From positions 1-11,704 of the forward strand of contig JBDSJC010000196.1 in assembly GCA_039917655.1 (NCBI GenBank): 11,704 nt of DNA, given 5' to 3'. The stretch's first letter is position 1. Each line of letters opens with the position of its first letter. The notes under the pieces were generated by a model, which did no database searches, was not told the origin of the DNA, and was given only the letters and a program-made list of their open reading frames with translations. The translations under genes and the position numbers were made by a program. This stretch comes from PNKC01 sp039917655 (GTDB lineage Bacteria > Chloroflexota > Dehalococcoidia > Tepidiformales > Tepidiformaceae). Positions 4,821-11,704 of this stretch are shown one piece after another.

Positions 4821-7475
4821 ATGGTTAGCCCTGCCGTCCAGCCCGTCACCCGAGCGATCTTGGAGGCGGGTCAGAGCATCTGGCTTGATTTCATCCGCCG
4901 CAGACACATCCAATCCGGCGCCCTCGCCAAAATGGTAGACGATGGTTGGATCAGCGGCATGACCTCCAATCCATCGATCTTCGAAAAGGCGATCGCCGGA
5001 TCCACAGACTACGACGATGCCCTGAAGGCGCTCGCCGCCCAGGTCGGCATCACTCCCTACGACGCGTTCGTCTCATTGGCGGTCGAAGACATTCGCGCCG
5101 TCGCCGACATCCTTCGTGCAATCTACGACCGCACCACTGCCAAAGACGGCTACGTCTCGCTGGAAGTACCGCCGGGGATCGAAACCGACACCGCAAAAAC
5201 CGTGGCCGAGGCCCGGCGCCTGTTCGCCCTCGTCGATCGGCCGAACGTGATGATCAAGGTGCCGGGCACACCGGAAGGATGCCGCGCCGTTGAGGACTTG
5301 ATCGCGGGCGGCACGAACATCAACATCACCCTTCTTTTCAGCACTTCCGCCTATGAGCAGACCGCCGAGGCGTACATCAGGGGGCTCGAACGGCGCCAGG
5401 CCCTTGGCCAGCCGCTCGAAGGCATCGCCAGCGTCGCCTCGTTCTTTGTTTCGCGTGTGGATACGGCCGTCGATGCGCTGCTGCCGAAGGATTCGCCACT
5501 GCTGGGCAAAGCCGCCGTCGCGAACGCCCGTCACGCCTACTCGCTCTTTCAGACGACCTTCTCCGGCCCCCGTTGGCAGAAGCTTGCCGACGCCGGGGCG
5601 ATGGTCCAGCGGCCGCTCTGGGCTTCCACGGGGACCAAAAACGCGGCCTATTCAGACATTCTCTATGTGCAGGAGCTGATCGCACCGGACACCGTGAATA
5701 CGATGCCCGAATCGACGCTCCTCGCCGTCCTGGATCACGCCGTGGTGGCGGAGACGATTGTCCCGCACATTGCGCGCGCGGAGAGCGAGCTGGCGGCCCT
5801 CGCCAAAGCCGGCATCGACCTTGAGGCGGTCACGGCGAAGCTCCTCAGCGATGGGCTCGCCTCGTTCCAGAAAGACTTTCAGAAGCTGCTCGACCAGGTC
5901 GCGTCAGCGCTTGCAGTGGCGCGCATTGGGCCGCCGCCGTCCGCAGAAACCCTCGGAGCGCTCAGATCCTCCGTCGAGGTGCGCCTCGAGGCCCTGGAGA
6001 CTGGCAAGGTCGTCACCCGCGTGTGGGAGCGAGACTACAGGGTGTGGAAGGACGACCCAACGGAGCTCAGCGACCGGCTTGGGTGGCTCACCGTCGCGGA
6101 CGAACTGCCCGCCGAGGCCGCCGACCTAAAGCTGTTTGCCGAAAGCGTCTTCGCCCACGGCTACAAGACGGCCGTGTTGCTCGGGATGGGCGGATCGAGC
6201 CTCGCGCCCGAAGTACTGCGTGCCACTTTTGGCTCGGCGCCCGGCGCACTCGACCTCAAGGTGCTCGACACCACGGACCCCGAGCAGATCCTCGCGGTCG
6301 AAGAAGCGATCGACCTCGAGAAGACGCTCTTCATCGTCGCCAGCAAGTCGGGCGGCACTCTCGAGACGCTGAGCCAGTTCGCCTATTTCTGGGAGAAGAT
6401 CCCGGACGGCCGTAATTTCATCGCGATCACGGATCCCGGCTCGCCGCTTGCGGTGCTGGGGCGGGAGCACAATTTCCGGCGCGTTTTCGAAAACCAGCCG
6501 GAAATCGGCGGGCGCTACTCCGCCCTGAGCCACTTCGGGATGGTGCCAGCGGCGCTCATTGGCGTCGATATCCAGCGCCTGCTCGAACGTGCCCACGACA
6601 TGGAAGCCGCCTGCGGGGCGAGCGTGCCAGCGGCCGAAAACCCGGGCGCCTGGCTCGGCACGGTGATGGGCGAGGCCGCCCTGGCCGGCCGGGACAAGCT
6701 CACTCTCGTTCTCCCGGCCGCACTCTCCACACTCGGCTACTGGGTCGAACAGCTGGTGGCCGAATCGACCGGCAAGGAGGGACGCGGCATCGTCCCGATC
6801 GAAGGCGAAGCGCTCGGTGACCCCATGGTCTACGGCTCCGACCGGCTCTTCGTGGCGATTGGCGATAACCCCGCCCTCGCCGCCTTCGAGGCAGCCGGCC
6901 ACCCGGTTGTCCGCCTCCCCTACACCGACCCCTACCAACTCGGCGCGGAGTTCTTTCGCTGGGAGTTCGCAACAGCGATCGCCGGGCAGATCCTGAAGAT
7001 AAACCCGTTCGACCAGCCGAACGTGCAGGAGGCGAAGGACGCCACCGCGGCGATTCTCAACGGCCGCGCGGCGAACGCCCAAACGCCGAACCTCGCCGAA
7101 ACTCTCGCTGCCGTCCGGCCTGGCGACTACATCGCGCTCACGGCGTATCTCCCGCGCAATCCCGAAACCATCGCCCAGTTGGACACGATCCGCCTCGCAC
7201 TGCGCGATCGCTGCCACGTTGCCACCACTGTCGGGTTTGGCCCGCGATTTCTGCACTCCACCGGCCAGCTGCACAAGGGCGGCGCCAACAACGGCGTCTT
7301 CATCCAGGTGGTCACCGAGGAGGGAGGCCCGGATCTTGCCATCCCCGGCAAGGAGTACACGTTCGGTCAGTTGAAAGCCGCGCAGGCCCTCGGTGACCTT
7401 TCGTCGCTCACCGCACTGGGGCGCAGAGCGACCCGCGTCACGATGCGCGAACTACAGGGCGGCCTGCCCCGATGA
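4821..7475 (+). CDS. tal-pgi: Bifunctional transaldolase / glucose-6-phosphate isomerase
   Basis: One 884-residue protein joining two cytosolic sugar-phosphate enzymes. The transaldolase part (about 1-365) shows IWLDFIRR with Asp23, GMTSNPSIFEKAI (46-58, Asn50), and the Schiff-base Lys146 in MIKVPGTPEG; it transfers a dihydroxyacetone unit between sugar phosphates. A helical linker leads to the phosphoglucose isomerase part (about 380-884) with LGMGGSS (454-460), SKSGGT (508-513), GGRYSALSHFG (563-573), Glu648 in VAESTGKEGRG and Lys739 in QEAKD. The C-terminal tail (YTFGQLKAAQALGDL) is typical of this fusion family. The start at 4821 is chosen because GAGGAG is 6 bp upstream, whereas ATG 4815 abuts it. 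It overlaps gnd by 4 bp (ATGA). This is a known natural fusion, uncommon but not new. Confidence 0.94.
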   Translation: MVSPAVQPVTRAILEAGQSIWLDFIRRRHIQSGALAKMVDDGWISGMTSNPSIFEKAIAGSTDYDDALKALAAQVGITPYDAFVSLAVEDIRAVADILRAIYDRTTAKDGYVSLEVPPGIETDTAKTVAEARRLFALVDRPNVMIKVPGTPEGCRAVEDLIAGGTNINITLLFSTSAYEQTAEAYIRGLERRQALGQPLEGIASVASFFVSRVDTAVDALLPKDSPLLGKAAVANARHAYSLFQTTFSGPRWQKLADAGAMVQRPLWASTGTKNAAYSDILYVQELIAPDTVNTMPESTLLAVLDHAVVAETIVPHIARAESELAALAKAGIDLEAVTAKLLSDGLASFQKDFQKLLDQVASALAVARIGPPPSAETLGALRSSVEVRLEALETGKVVTRVWERDYRVWKDDPTELSDRLGWLTVADELPAEAADLKLFAESVFAHGYKTAVLLGMGGSSLAPEVLRATFGSAPGALDLKVLDTTDPEQILAVEEAIDLEKTLFIVASKSGGTLETLSQFAYFWEKIPDGRNFIAITDPGSPLAVLGREHNFRRVFENQPEIGGRYSALSHFGMVPAALIGVDIQRLLERAHDMEAACGASVPAAENPGAWLGTVMGEAALAGRDKLTLVLPAALSTLGYWVEQLVAESTGKEGRGIVPIEGEALGDPMVYGSDRLFVAIGDNPALAAFEAAGHPVVRLPYTDPYQLGAEFFRWEFATAIAGQILKINPFDQPNVQEAKDATAAILNGRAANAQTPNLAETLAAVRPGDYIALTAYLPRNPETIAQLDTIRLALRDRCHVATTVGFGPRFLHSTGQLHKGGANNGVFIQVVTEEGGPDLAIPGKEYTFGQLKAAQALGDLSSLTALGRRATRVTMRELQGGLPR

Positions 7476-8392
7476 CCACGGCCAAGACCGACGCAGACAT
7501 TGCAATAAGCGCGCGACCAATGACGATCGGCATGGTCGGACAGGGCCGAATGGGCGCCGGGATGACGAAGCGCCTACGCACCTTCGGACACGAAATCGTG
7601 GCCTACGACCGAAACCCCGCCGTCTCGGACGTAGCCTCGCTCAAGGAGTTGGTGGATCGGCTGCCTTCGCCGAAGGTGGTCTGGTTGATGGTCCCCTCCG
7701 GGGCGATCACGCAGTCGACCGTCGAAGAAGTTGCGCCGCTGCTTTCGCCAGGCGACATCGTCATCGACGGCGGCAACAGCTACGTGAAGGACACCGTCCG
7801 CCGTGGCAAGGAGCTGACGGAGCAAGGCATCAACTACCTGGACGTTGGCACCTCGGGCGGCATCTGGGGTTTCGAAAACGGCTTCTGCCTGATGGCCGGC
7901 GGCGACCGTGAAGTGTTCGACCATGTTGAGCCGATCCTGGAGTCACTCGCTCCGCAAGACGGCTACGCCTACGTTGGCGGGCCAGGCGCGGGCCATTACT
8001 CGAAGATGGTCCACAACGGCATCGAATACGGCATGCTACAGGCCTATGCCGAGGGATTCGACCTGCTTCAGGCGGCCGAAGAGTACGACTTCGATCTCCA
8101 CCAACTTTCAAAGCTGTGGAACCACAGCAGCGTGGTGCGTAGCTGGCTGCTCGAACTCGCGGAAAACGCCTTTGCGGCGGACCCGAAGCTCGCCACCCTG
8201 GAAGGGTACGTTGACGACTCTGGCGAAGGGCGCTGGACGGTGCTCGAAGCGGTGGAACGCGGTGTGAACGTCAGCGTCCTCGCCCAGGCCCTGTTCTCTC
8301 GCTTCACTTCGCGCGAAGCGGATCCGTTCTCCATGCGCGTTATCGCCGCCCTGCGCAACCAGTTCGGCGGGCACGCCGTCAAGCACCAATGA
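7472..8392 (+). CDS. gnd: 6-phosphogluconate dehydrogenase, short (YqeC/GndA) type
   Basis: Oxidatively decarboxylates 6-phosphogluconate to ribulose-5-phosphate. At 306 residues it belongs to the short class (about 300) rather than the 470-residue form. It shows the nucleotide motif GQGRMG (23-28), DGGNSYVKD (99-107), SGGIWGFENG (128-137), the catalytic Lys178 with His181-Asn182 (KMVHN), and Glu185. Asp46 at the end of the second strand (VAYDRNP) indicates NAD rather than NADP preference, as reported for some short forms; this is inference. The ATG overlaps the tal-pgi stop as ATGA, and AGGGCGG lies upstream. A second ATG at 7520 (MTIGMVGQG) fits the family N-terminus but lacks a ribosome site. 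It overlaps zwf by 4 bp. Confidence 0.93.
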   Translation: MTTAKTDADIAISARPMTIGMVGQGRMGAGMTKRLRTFGHEIVAYDRNPAVSDVASLKELVDRLPSPKVVWLMVPSGAITQSTVEEVAPLLSPGDIVIDGGNSYVKDTVRRGKELTEQGINYLDVGTSGGIWGFENGFCLMAGGDREVFDHVEPILESLAPQDGYAYVGGPGAGHYSKMVHNGIEYGMLQAYAEGFDLLQAAEEYDFDLHQLSKLWNHSSVVRSWLLELAENAFAADPKLATLEGYVDDSGEGRWTVLEAVERGVNVSVLAQALFSRFTSREADPFSMRVIAALRNQFGGHAVKHQ

Positions 8393-9804
8393 GCCTCGCC
8401 CCGCCTGCCTCCCAGGACATCGTGATCGTCGGCGCGACCGGTGACCTGGCGCGGCGAAAGCTGCTGCCCGCGCTCTACAACCTGCACATTGGCGGCCTGC
8501 TGCCCAAGAGCGGCAAGATCGTCGGGTACGCACGCGGAGTAGTCTCCGACGCCGACTTTCGGACGATGGCGCTTGGCGCTGTGCGCGAATTCTCGCGGAC
8601 GAAGGTCACGGCGAAGGCCTGGGCGAGCTTCGCCAAACGCCTTTGCTACGTGTCCGGGAGCGTGGAAGGCGGCGCTGGCATCAAAAAGCGCTGCACCCTG
8701 CCTGAACGGCTGATCTACCTCTCCATCCCGTCGTCGTCGTTCGAAGCCACGATCCGGGATCTCGGCGAATCTGCCCTGGTGGAAGGGACGCGCCTCGTCG
8801 TCGAAAAGCCCTTCGGTCACAACCTCGCCAGCTCTCGCCAACTCGCCGCCACCATTTACAAAGTGTTCGACGAGAAGCAGGTCTTCCGCATCGACCACTA
8901 CCTCGGCAAAGAGACCGTCCAGAACATCCTCGTCTTTCGCTTTGGAAACGCGGTCTTCGAACGAGTCTGGACACGCGACGCGATCGACCACGTGCAGTTC
9001 ACGGTCGCCGAGTCGATCGGCATTGAGGGGCGCGGCGAATTTTACGAAGAGACGGGCGCCCTGCGGGACATCGTCCAGAACCATGTCCTGCAAGTGCTCT
9101 CGCTGCTAACTATGGAACCGCCGTCCTCGTTTGCGCCCGAATCAGTGCGGGACGAGAAGTACAAGCTCTTCCAGGCGATGCGTCCGCTCACGCCCGGTGA
9201 CATCGTCCGCGGGCAGTACGCACGCAGCGCAGCCGGGCGGGACGTGATCGCCGGCTACCGCGAGGAGGACGGAGTGAAGGCCCGTTCGACAACCGAAACG
9301 TTCGCCGCCGTCCGGCTCTACATCGATAACTGGCGCTGGTCCGGCGTGCCGTTCTTCCTGCGCACCGGCAAGCGGCTGCCTCTCCGCTGCACGGAAGTCA
9401 CGGTGGTGTTCCGGCCGGCTCCGGTGCGGTTTTTCGCAGGCACGGGGGTCGATGCGCTGGACCCCAACGTGCTCACGATCTGCATCCAACCAGACGAGAC
9501 GATCCAGTTCAAGTTCCTCGCCAAGGTGCCCGGCCCGGAGATCGCCGTCCAGCAGGTGGACATGAACTTCGTCTACGACCAGGCGTTCAACGTGCAGCCA
9601 GCCGAGGCCTACGAGCGGCTGCTGCACGATGCGATGGACGGCGACCACACGCTCTTCGCCCGCGCCGATAGCGTCGATCGTGCGTGGGAAGTGGTCGAGC
9701 CGATCCTCGAAGCAATGCCGCCGGTCCACCCCTACCCCGCCGGCAGCTGGGGCCCGCCAGAAGCGGAAGCGCTCATCGCCCCGCGTGTGTGGGGCTCGCA
9801 GTAA
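8389..9804 (+). CDS. zwf: Glucose-6-phosphate 1-dehydrogenase
   Basis: Oxidises glucose-6-phosphate to 6-phosphogluconolactone with reduction of NAD(P), the entry step of the oxidative pentose phosphate pathway. The 471-residue protein has the cofactor motif VGATGDLARRKL near the N-terminus, the substrate site RIDHYLGKE (167-175, with Asp169, His170 and Lys174), and the second catalytic His232 in LRDIVQNHVLQ. RLYIDNWRWSGVPFFLRTGK and LPLRCTEV match the beta-domain. The arginine in GYARGV, after the second strand, is compatible with NADP binding. The ATG overlaps the gnd stop as ATGA, so the three genes are a translationally coupled operon. It is the last intact gene of that operon, and no terminator is visible after it. 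Confidence 0.97.
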   Translation: MSLAPPASQDIVIVGATGDLARRKLLPALYNLHIGGLLPKSGKIVGYARGVVSDADFRTMALGAVREFSRTKVTAKAWASFAKRLCYVSGSVEGGAGIKKRCTLPERLIYLSIPSSSFEATIRDLGESALVEGTRLVVEKPFGHNLASSRQLAATIYKVFDEKQVFRIDHYLGKETVQNILVFRFGNAVFERVWTRDAIDHVQFTVAESIGIEGRGEFYEETGALRDIVQNHVLQVLSLLTMEPPSSFAPESVRDEKYKLFQAMRPLTPGDIVRGQYARSAAGRDVIAGYREEDGVKARSTTETFAAVRLYIDNWRWSGVPFFLRTGKRLPLRCTEVTVVFRPAPVRFFAGTGVDALDPNVLTICIQPDETIQFKFLAKVPGPEIAVQQVDMNFVYDQAFNVQPAEAYERLLHDAMDGDHTLFARADSVDRAWEVVEPILEAMPPVHPYPAGSWGPPEAEALIAPRVWGSQ

Positions 9805-9853
9805 CCCCGATTTCCCAACCTCTAAACCAAGGACGAATCCACCGATTCCACCC

Positions 9854-9902
9854 ATGGCCGACGCCAGAATCACCCTCTACGGCACCACGTGTGCCACTGT
9901 CG
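9854..9902 (+). pseudogene. Remnant of a glutaredoxin-like gene start
   Basis: From ATG 9854 the frame reads MADARITLYGTTC, very like glutaredoxin/mycoredoxin N-termini that continue MADARITLYGTTWCPDC. The redox motif is damaged: about one base is missing where TGGTGC (Trp-Cys) would be, and a few more before ACTGTCGA (Asp-Cys-Arg). Beyond about 9902 no glutaredoxin similarity can be followed in any frame. I read this as a decayed or recombined gene start. The region between the zwf stop and here (9805-9853) shows nothing recognisable. Confidence 0.4.
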
Positions 9903-10427
9903 ATGCGCTTTCTGGTGGCAGGCGGTTCATCGCCGGGCTGGGGGGTCTCTGGCCCCAGATCGTGGAAGGCTGGGCTCGCAGCCCGCCAGACACGCTTGTT
10001 GAGCAAGCCCATCCAGGCCGATCACTTCCCGCTCTACTGCCCCGAGCAGGTGGCCGCGGGTCTCGTTCCCTGGTTGGTGCAGCAGGTGTACTACTTCGCG
10101 AAGAGCCCCATCGAGACGAATCGCGCTGTTGACATCAGCGGTGAGCCGCTGAGAAGGAAAGTTGCGGCGTTGTGGGAACACACCAACCAGATGGTGCTGA
10201 CCGTTGCCGAGACGCAGGCGAACGTGGCGGCCGCGCCGTACGACGTCTCGGCTATCTCGGCGCTCGACCCACATGACTATCACAGTTTCATCAAGCAGCG
10301 GGTGCGGGCCACCGCGGCCATGGTCGGCAAAAAGTACGGGTTCGAACACGCGGAACAATTCCGGCGCACGCGCTGGGGCGGCACAGAGCGAATGGCCGAG
10401 GGCGCCGTGGCCGAGGACGAGTGGTAA
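9903..10427 (+). pseudogene. Truncated PIG-L/LmbE-type deacetylase, C-terminal part only
   Basis: The frame is open to TAA at 10425-10427. From about 9996 it resembles the C-terminal half of PIG-L family N-acetylglucosaminyl deacetylases: HFPLYCPEQVAAGLVPW, then a strand-rich QQVYYFAKSP, VDISGEPLRRKVAALWEHTN, and a final helix followed by KYGFEHAEQFRRTRW. The zinc-binding N-terminal motif of the family (HPDD) is absent in every frame upstream, and the protein would be about 140-175 residues instead of about 230-250. Residues from ATG 9903 to about 9995 are unrecognisable. It therefore looks like a 5'-deleted remnant joined to glutaredoxin-like DNA. The family assignment is by pattern only; an unrelated small protein cannot be excluded. 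Confidence 0.5.
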
Positions 10428-10457
10428 AGGCACCGCGCGACATCCTCCAGGCCTCCC

Positions 10458-10949
10458 TTACTCAAGCTCGCGGGTGAAACCCCATTCTCGGCTCTGCCAG
10501 GGATCCGGCGCGTAGCGAAACCGGTCGTTGCGGAACCCATGCCGGAGGTAGAGCCGATGGGCGTCTTCGAAGTGCACATCGCTGAACAGTTCCATCCGCC
10601 TGCACCCGTGCTTCCTCGCGGTTGCCAAAACCCATTCCACGAGCCTGCTCCCGGTGCCTCCGCGACGGCCCTCGGCAAGCACGTACAGCCGGTGGAGTTC
10701 GAATAACCCCCCGCCTTCGTCAGATACGCCGACGCACCCCACCACCTTGCCCGCTTCGTCCTCCGCCACGGCAAACCAGCCGCGGACGCCGTCGTAGTGC
10801 TTCGCCGGGTCCAGCAGGTCAGCGTCGTAGTCGCTCTGTTGGAACGGGAAGCCGTACTCCGCAAAGACGGCTGAGACCACGCGCCACGGTCCGTCGCCGT
10901 GGCGAGCCTTGTCGTAAGGGACAATGCGGATGTCGTTCGAACCGGGCAC
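10458..10949 (-). CDS. GNAT-family N-acetyltransferase
   Basis: A 163-residue acyltransferase that would use acetyl-CoA; the acceptor is unknown. The central strand-helix motif reads LHRLYVLAEGRRGGTGSRLVEWVL, with the pyrophosphate-binding Arg-x-x-Gly-x-Gly at residues 95-100. DAHRLYLRHGFRND (129-142) is the usual motif B with the tyrosine near the CoA sulphur. The start is GTG (10949-10947); no in-frame ATG fits. Only a weak AGGG precedes it, and an extended -10-like element is 8 bp upstream. It is divergent from the second antitoxin gene across an 82-bp region and convergent with the deacetylase remnant (30-bp gap). Confidence 0.88.
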   Translation of the reverse strand: MPGSNDIRIVPYDKARHGDGPWRVVSAVFAEYGFPFQQSDYDADLLDPAKHYDGVRGWFAVAEDEAGKVVGCVGVSDEGGGLFELHRLYVLAEGRRGGTGSRLVEWVLATARKHGCRRMELFSDVHFEDAHRLYLRHGFRNDRFRYAPDPWQSREWGFTRELE

Positions 10950-10957
10950 CGAACCCT

Positions 10958-10963
10958 ACGATA
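10958..10963 (-). promoter_or_regulatory. Extended -10-like element before the GNAT gene
   Basis: Minus-strand TGATATCGT holds TATCGT (10963-10958) preceded by TGn, an extended -10 pattern. It ends 8 bp before the GTG start, so transcription would begin almost at the start codon. No -35 is evident. Confidence 0.3.
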
Positions 10964-10995
10964 TCAGGTCTCAGCACGACGGCAGCATTCCGCTT

Positions 10996-11035
10996 CGACC
11001 ATGCCCACGACCATGGTGGTAAACTACGACCATGG
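10996..11035 (+). promoter_or_regulatory. Promoter/operator of the second antitoxin-toxin operon
   Basis: CGACCATG occurs three times (10996-11003, 11008-11015, 11027-11034). A perfect 7-bp inverted repeat, CCATGGT (11011-11017) and ACCATGG (11029-11035), brackets a -10-like TAAACT (11020-11025) and includes the start codon ATG 11032. Binding here would block RNA polymerase, as expected for autorepression by a Phd-type antitoxin. The -10 ends 6 bp before the ATG and there is no Shine-Dalgarno, so the message is probably leaderless. A -35 is not clear. Confidence 0.55.
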
Positions 11036-11262
11036 CCACCAAGTCCCGTGAAGTCCCAGCCGGAGAGTTCAAAACAAAGTGCCTCGCCCTCCTGGACGAA
11101 GTGCGCGACACGCGAGAAGAGATCATCGTTACCAAACGCGGCAAGCCGGTGGCGAAGCTCGTGCCGATTGGCCGCCCCGAGATTCCCGACCTTCGGTATA
11201 TGGTCGAATGGGTAGGCGATGTTGAATCGCCCATCGATGTCGAATGGGAAGCAAACTTGTGA
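11032..11262 (+). CDS. Phd/YefM-type antitoxin
   Basis: A 76-residue antitoxin overlapping the next PIN-domain gene. The N-terminal part (SREVPAGEFKTKCLALLDEV) and the strand segment EEIIVTKRGKPVAKLVPI (about residues 29-46) are the standard Phd/YefM DNA-binding and dimerisation fold. The acidic, tryptophan-containing tail (MVEWVGDVESPIDVEWEANL) is the likely toxin-neutralising part. The ATG at 11032 sits inside the third CGACCATG repeat. The stop TGA 11260-11262 overlaps the toxin GTG start. Binding of the upstream repeats by this protein, alone or with its toxin, is inferred. Confidence 0.9.
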   Translation: MATKSREVPAGEFKTKCLALLDEVRDTREEIIVTKRGKPVAKLVPIGRPEIPDLRYMVEWVGDVESPIDVEWEANL

Positions 11263-11648
11263 ACGTCATCGCTGATACCCACACGTGGATTTGGTGGGTC
11301 ATCCGGTCTGACGAGTTATCGATATCGGCGAAGTCGGCGCTTGATTCCGCAGATCTTGTGCTCATCCCAGCCATCTGCCTTTGGGAAATTGGAATGCTGG
11401 TCGAGAAGCGAAGGGTTAGGTTTCTCGCCGACGTGCGAGAGTTCTTCTCTGTCGGCTTGACGCCTGGACGTGTTGAGATTGCGCCCATTACGGCAGCGAT
11501 CGCCGCACGTTCCAGTGAGTTCGGGTCAACGCTTCACGGTGATCCGGCAGATCGGCTCATCGGAGCGACGGCAATAGAACTGGCGACTCCGTTGGTCACA
11601 CGGGACGCGCGTCTGACCGATCTGGCCGGCCTTCGCACCATCTGGTAG
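11259..11648 (+). CDS. PIN-domain toxin ribonuclease (VapC family)
   Basis: A 129-residue predicted RNase toxin paired with the Phd-type antitoxin. The PIN acidic residues are present: Asp6 (VIADTHTWIWW), Glu43 (CLWEIGML), Asp95 and Asp98 (HGDPADRLIGATA), and Asp116 (VTRDARL). HGDPxDRL is typical of the VapC subgroup that pairs with Phd-like antitoxins, a different subgroup from the PIN toxin at 2235-2633. The GTG at 11259 overlaps the antitoxin stop as GTGA, has GGGAAG 7 bp upstream and gives the usual short N-terminus; an ATG at 11244 would add five residues but lacks a ribosome site. A strong hairpin follows 22 bp after the stop. Confidence 0.9.
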   Translation: MNVIADTHTWIWWVIRSDELSISAKSALDSADLVLIPAICLWEIGMLVEKRRVRFLADVREFFSVGLTPGRVEIAPITAAIAARSSEFGSTLHGDPADRLIGATAIELATPLVTRDARLTDLAGLRTIW

Positions 11649-11670
11649 CCACTCTCCCATAAAAACGAAC

Positions 11671-11696
11671 GCCCCCGCCTCTTTTAAGGCGGGGGC
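11671..11696. terminator. Rho-independent-type terminator hairpin after the second toxin
   Basis: A perfect 10-bp stem, GCCCCCGCCT (11671-11680) and AGGCGGGGGC (11687-11696), with a 6-nt loop CTTTTA. The plus-strand T-tract (GCTTTGG) is short. The AAAAA at 11661-11665 gives a T-tract on the minus strand, so it may act in both directions. Confidence 0.85.
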
Positions 11697-11704
11697 GCTT
11701 TGGT

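Noticed and set aside
6126..7274. A 382-codon minus-strand open frame
   Set aside because: It is entirely antisense to the phosphoglucose isomerase domain of tal-pgi, has no recognisable motif and no ribosome site.
8068..9093. A 341-codon minus-strand open frame
   Set aside because: Antisense to gnd and zwf, both unmistakable; no family features.
9684..9902. Upstream extension of the deacetylase-like frame back to 9684
   Set aside because: That stretch overlaps the intact C-terminus of zwf in another frame and has no recognisable protein features.
9938..9958. CTGGGG/CCCCAG inverted repeat as a terminator for the zwf operon
   Set aside because: Only 6-bp arms with a 9-nt loop, no T-run after it, and inside the decayed gene region; likely chance in G-rich sequence.
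10280..10924. A 214-codon minus-strand open frame overlapping the GNAT gene
   Set aside because: It is the same strand in a different frame from the GNAT gene, which has the full acetyl-CoA motif; the extra frame shows none.
1..11704. CRISPR arrays, insertion sequences, tRNA or rRNA genes
   Set aside because: No regularly spaced repeats, transposase motifs, terminal repeats or tRNA-like cloverleaf sequences were seen by eye.

Overview
The window is GC-rich, densely coded bacterial DNA, most likely chromosomal. It carries much of a glucose-6-phosphate and pentose-phosphate module, with redox, acyl-CoA and toxin-antitoxin genes beside it. A fused transaldolase/phosphoglucose isomerase, a polyphosphate glucokinase and a short-form 6-phosphogluconate dehydrogenase together suggest an uncultured bacterium from a group such as Chloroflexota. 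Acidobacteriota or Actinomycetota are not excluded, and no rRNA or other marker settles the matter.

Layout. On the + strand, 1-590 is the 3' part of ribulose-phosphate 3-epimerase. From 609 to 4623 all genes are on the - strand. In transcription order these are polyphosphate glucokinase (4623-3838), an SDR dehydrogenase (3772-2924), a FitA/VapB-like antitoxin and its PIN toxin (2875-2235), a crotonase-family protein (2200-1388), a peroxiredoxin with an in-frame TGA at its catalytic position (1326-871), and a 60-residue hypothetical protein (791-609). A 197-bp divergent region with inverted repeats separates them from a tightly coupled + strand operon of tal-pgi, gnd and zwf (4821-9804), joined by two 4-bp ATGA overlaps. 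After zwf comes decayed DNA: the apparent start of a glutaredoxin and the C-terminal half of a PIG-L-type deacetylase. A GNAT acetyltransferase (- strand) follows, then a divergent second toxin-antitoxin pair (Phd-like antitoxin and PIN toxin) and a strong hairpin terminator at the right edge.

How the genes work together. Polyphosphate glucokinase makes glucose-6-phosphate. Pgi exchanges it with fructose-6-phosphate, Zwf and Gnd oxidise it to ribulose-5-phosphate with reduction of NAD(P), and Rpe and transaldolase return carbon to glycolysis. No lactonase (pgl), ribose-5-phosphate isomerase or transketolase is visible here.

The most notable feature is the peroxiredoxin. It is one continuous reading frame of 151 residues interrupted only by TGA exactly where the family has its peroxidatic cysteine, and it contains no cysteine anywhere. 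This is best read as a selenocysteine peroxiredoxin. Downstream RNA structure includes a perfect 8-bp hairpin with a GGUCU loop like the E. coli fdhF SECIS loop, but farther from the UGA than usual. A second theme is autoregulation: both antitoxin genes have a -10-like element only 6 to 9 bp before the start codon, with inverted repeats placed on the promoter.
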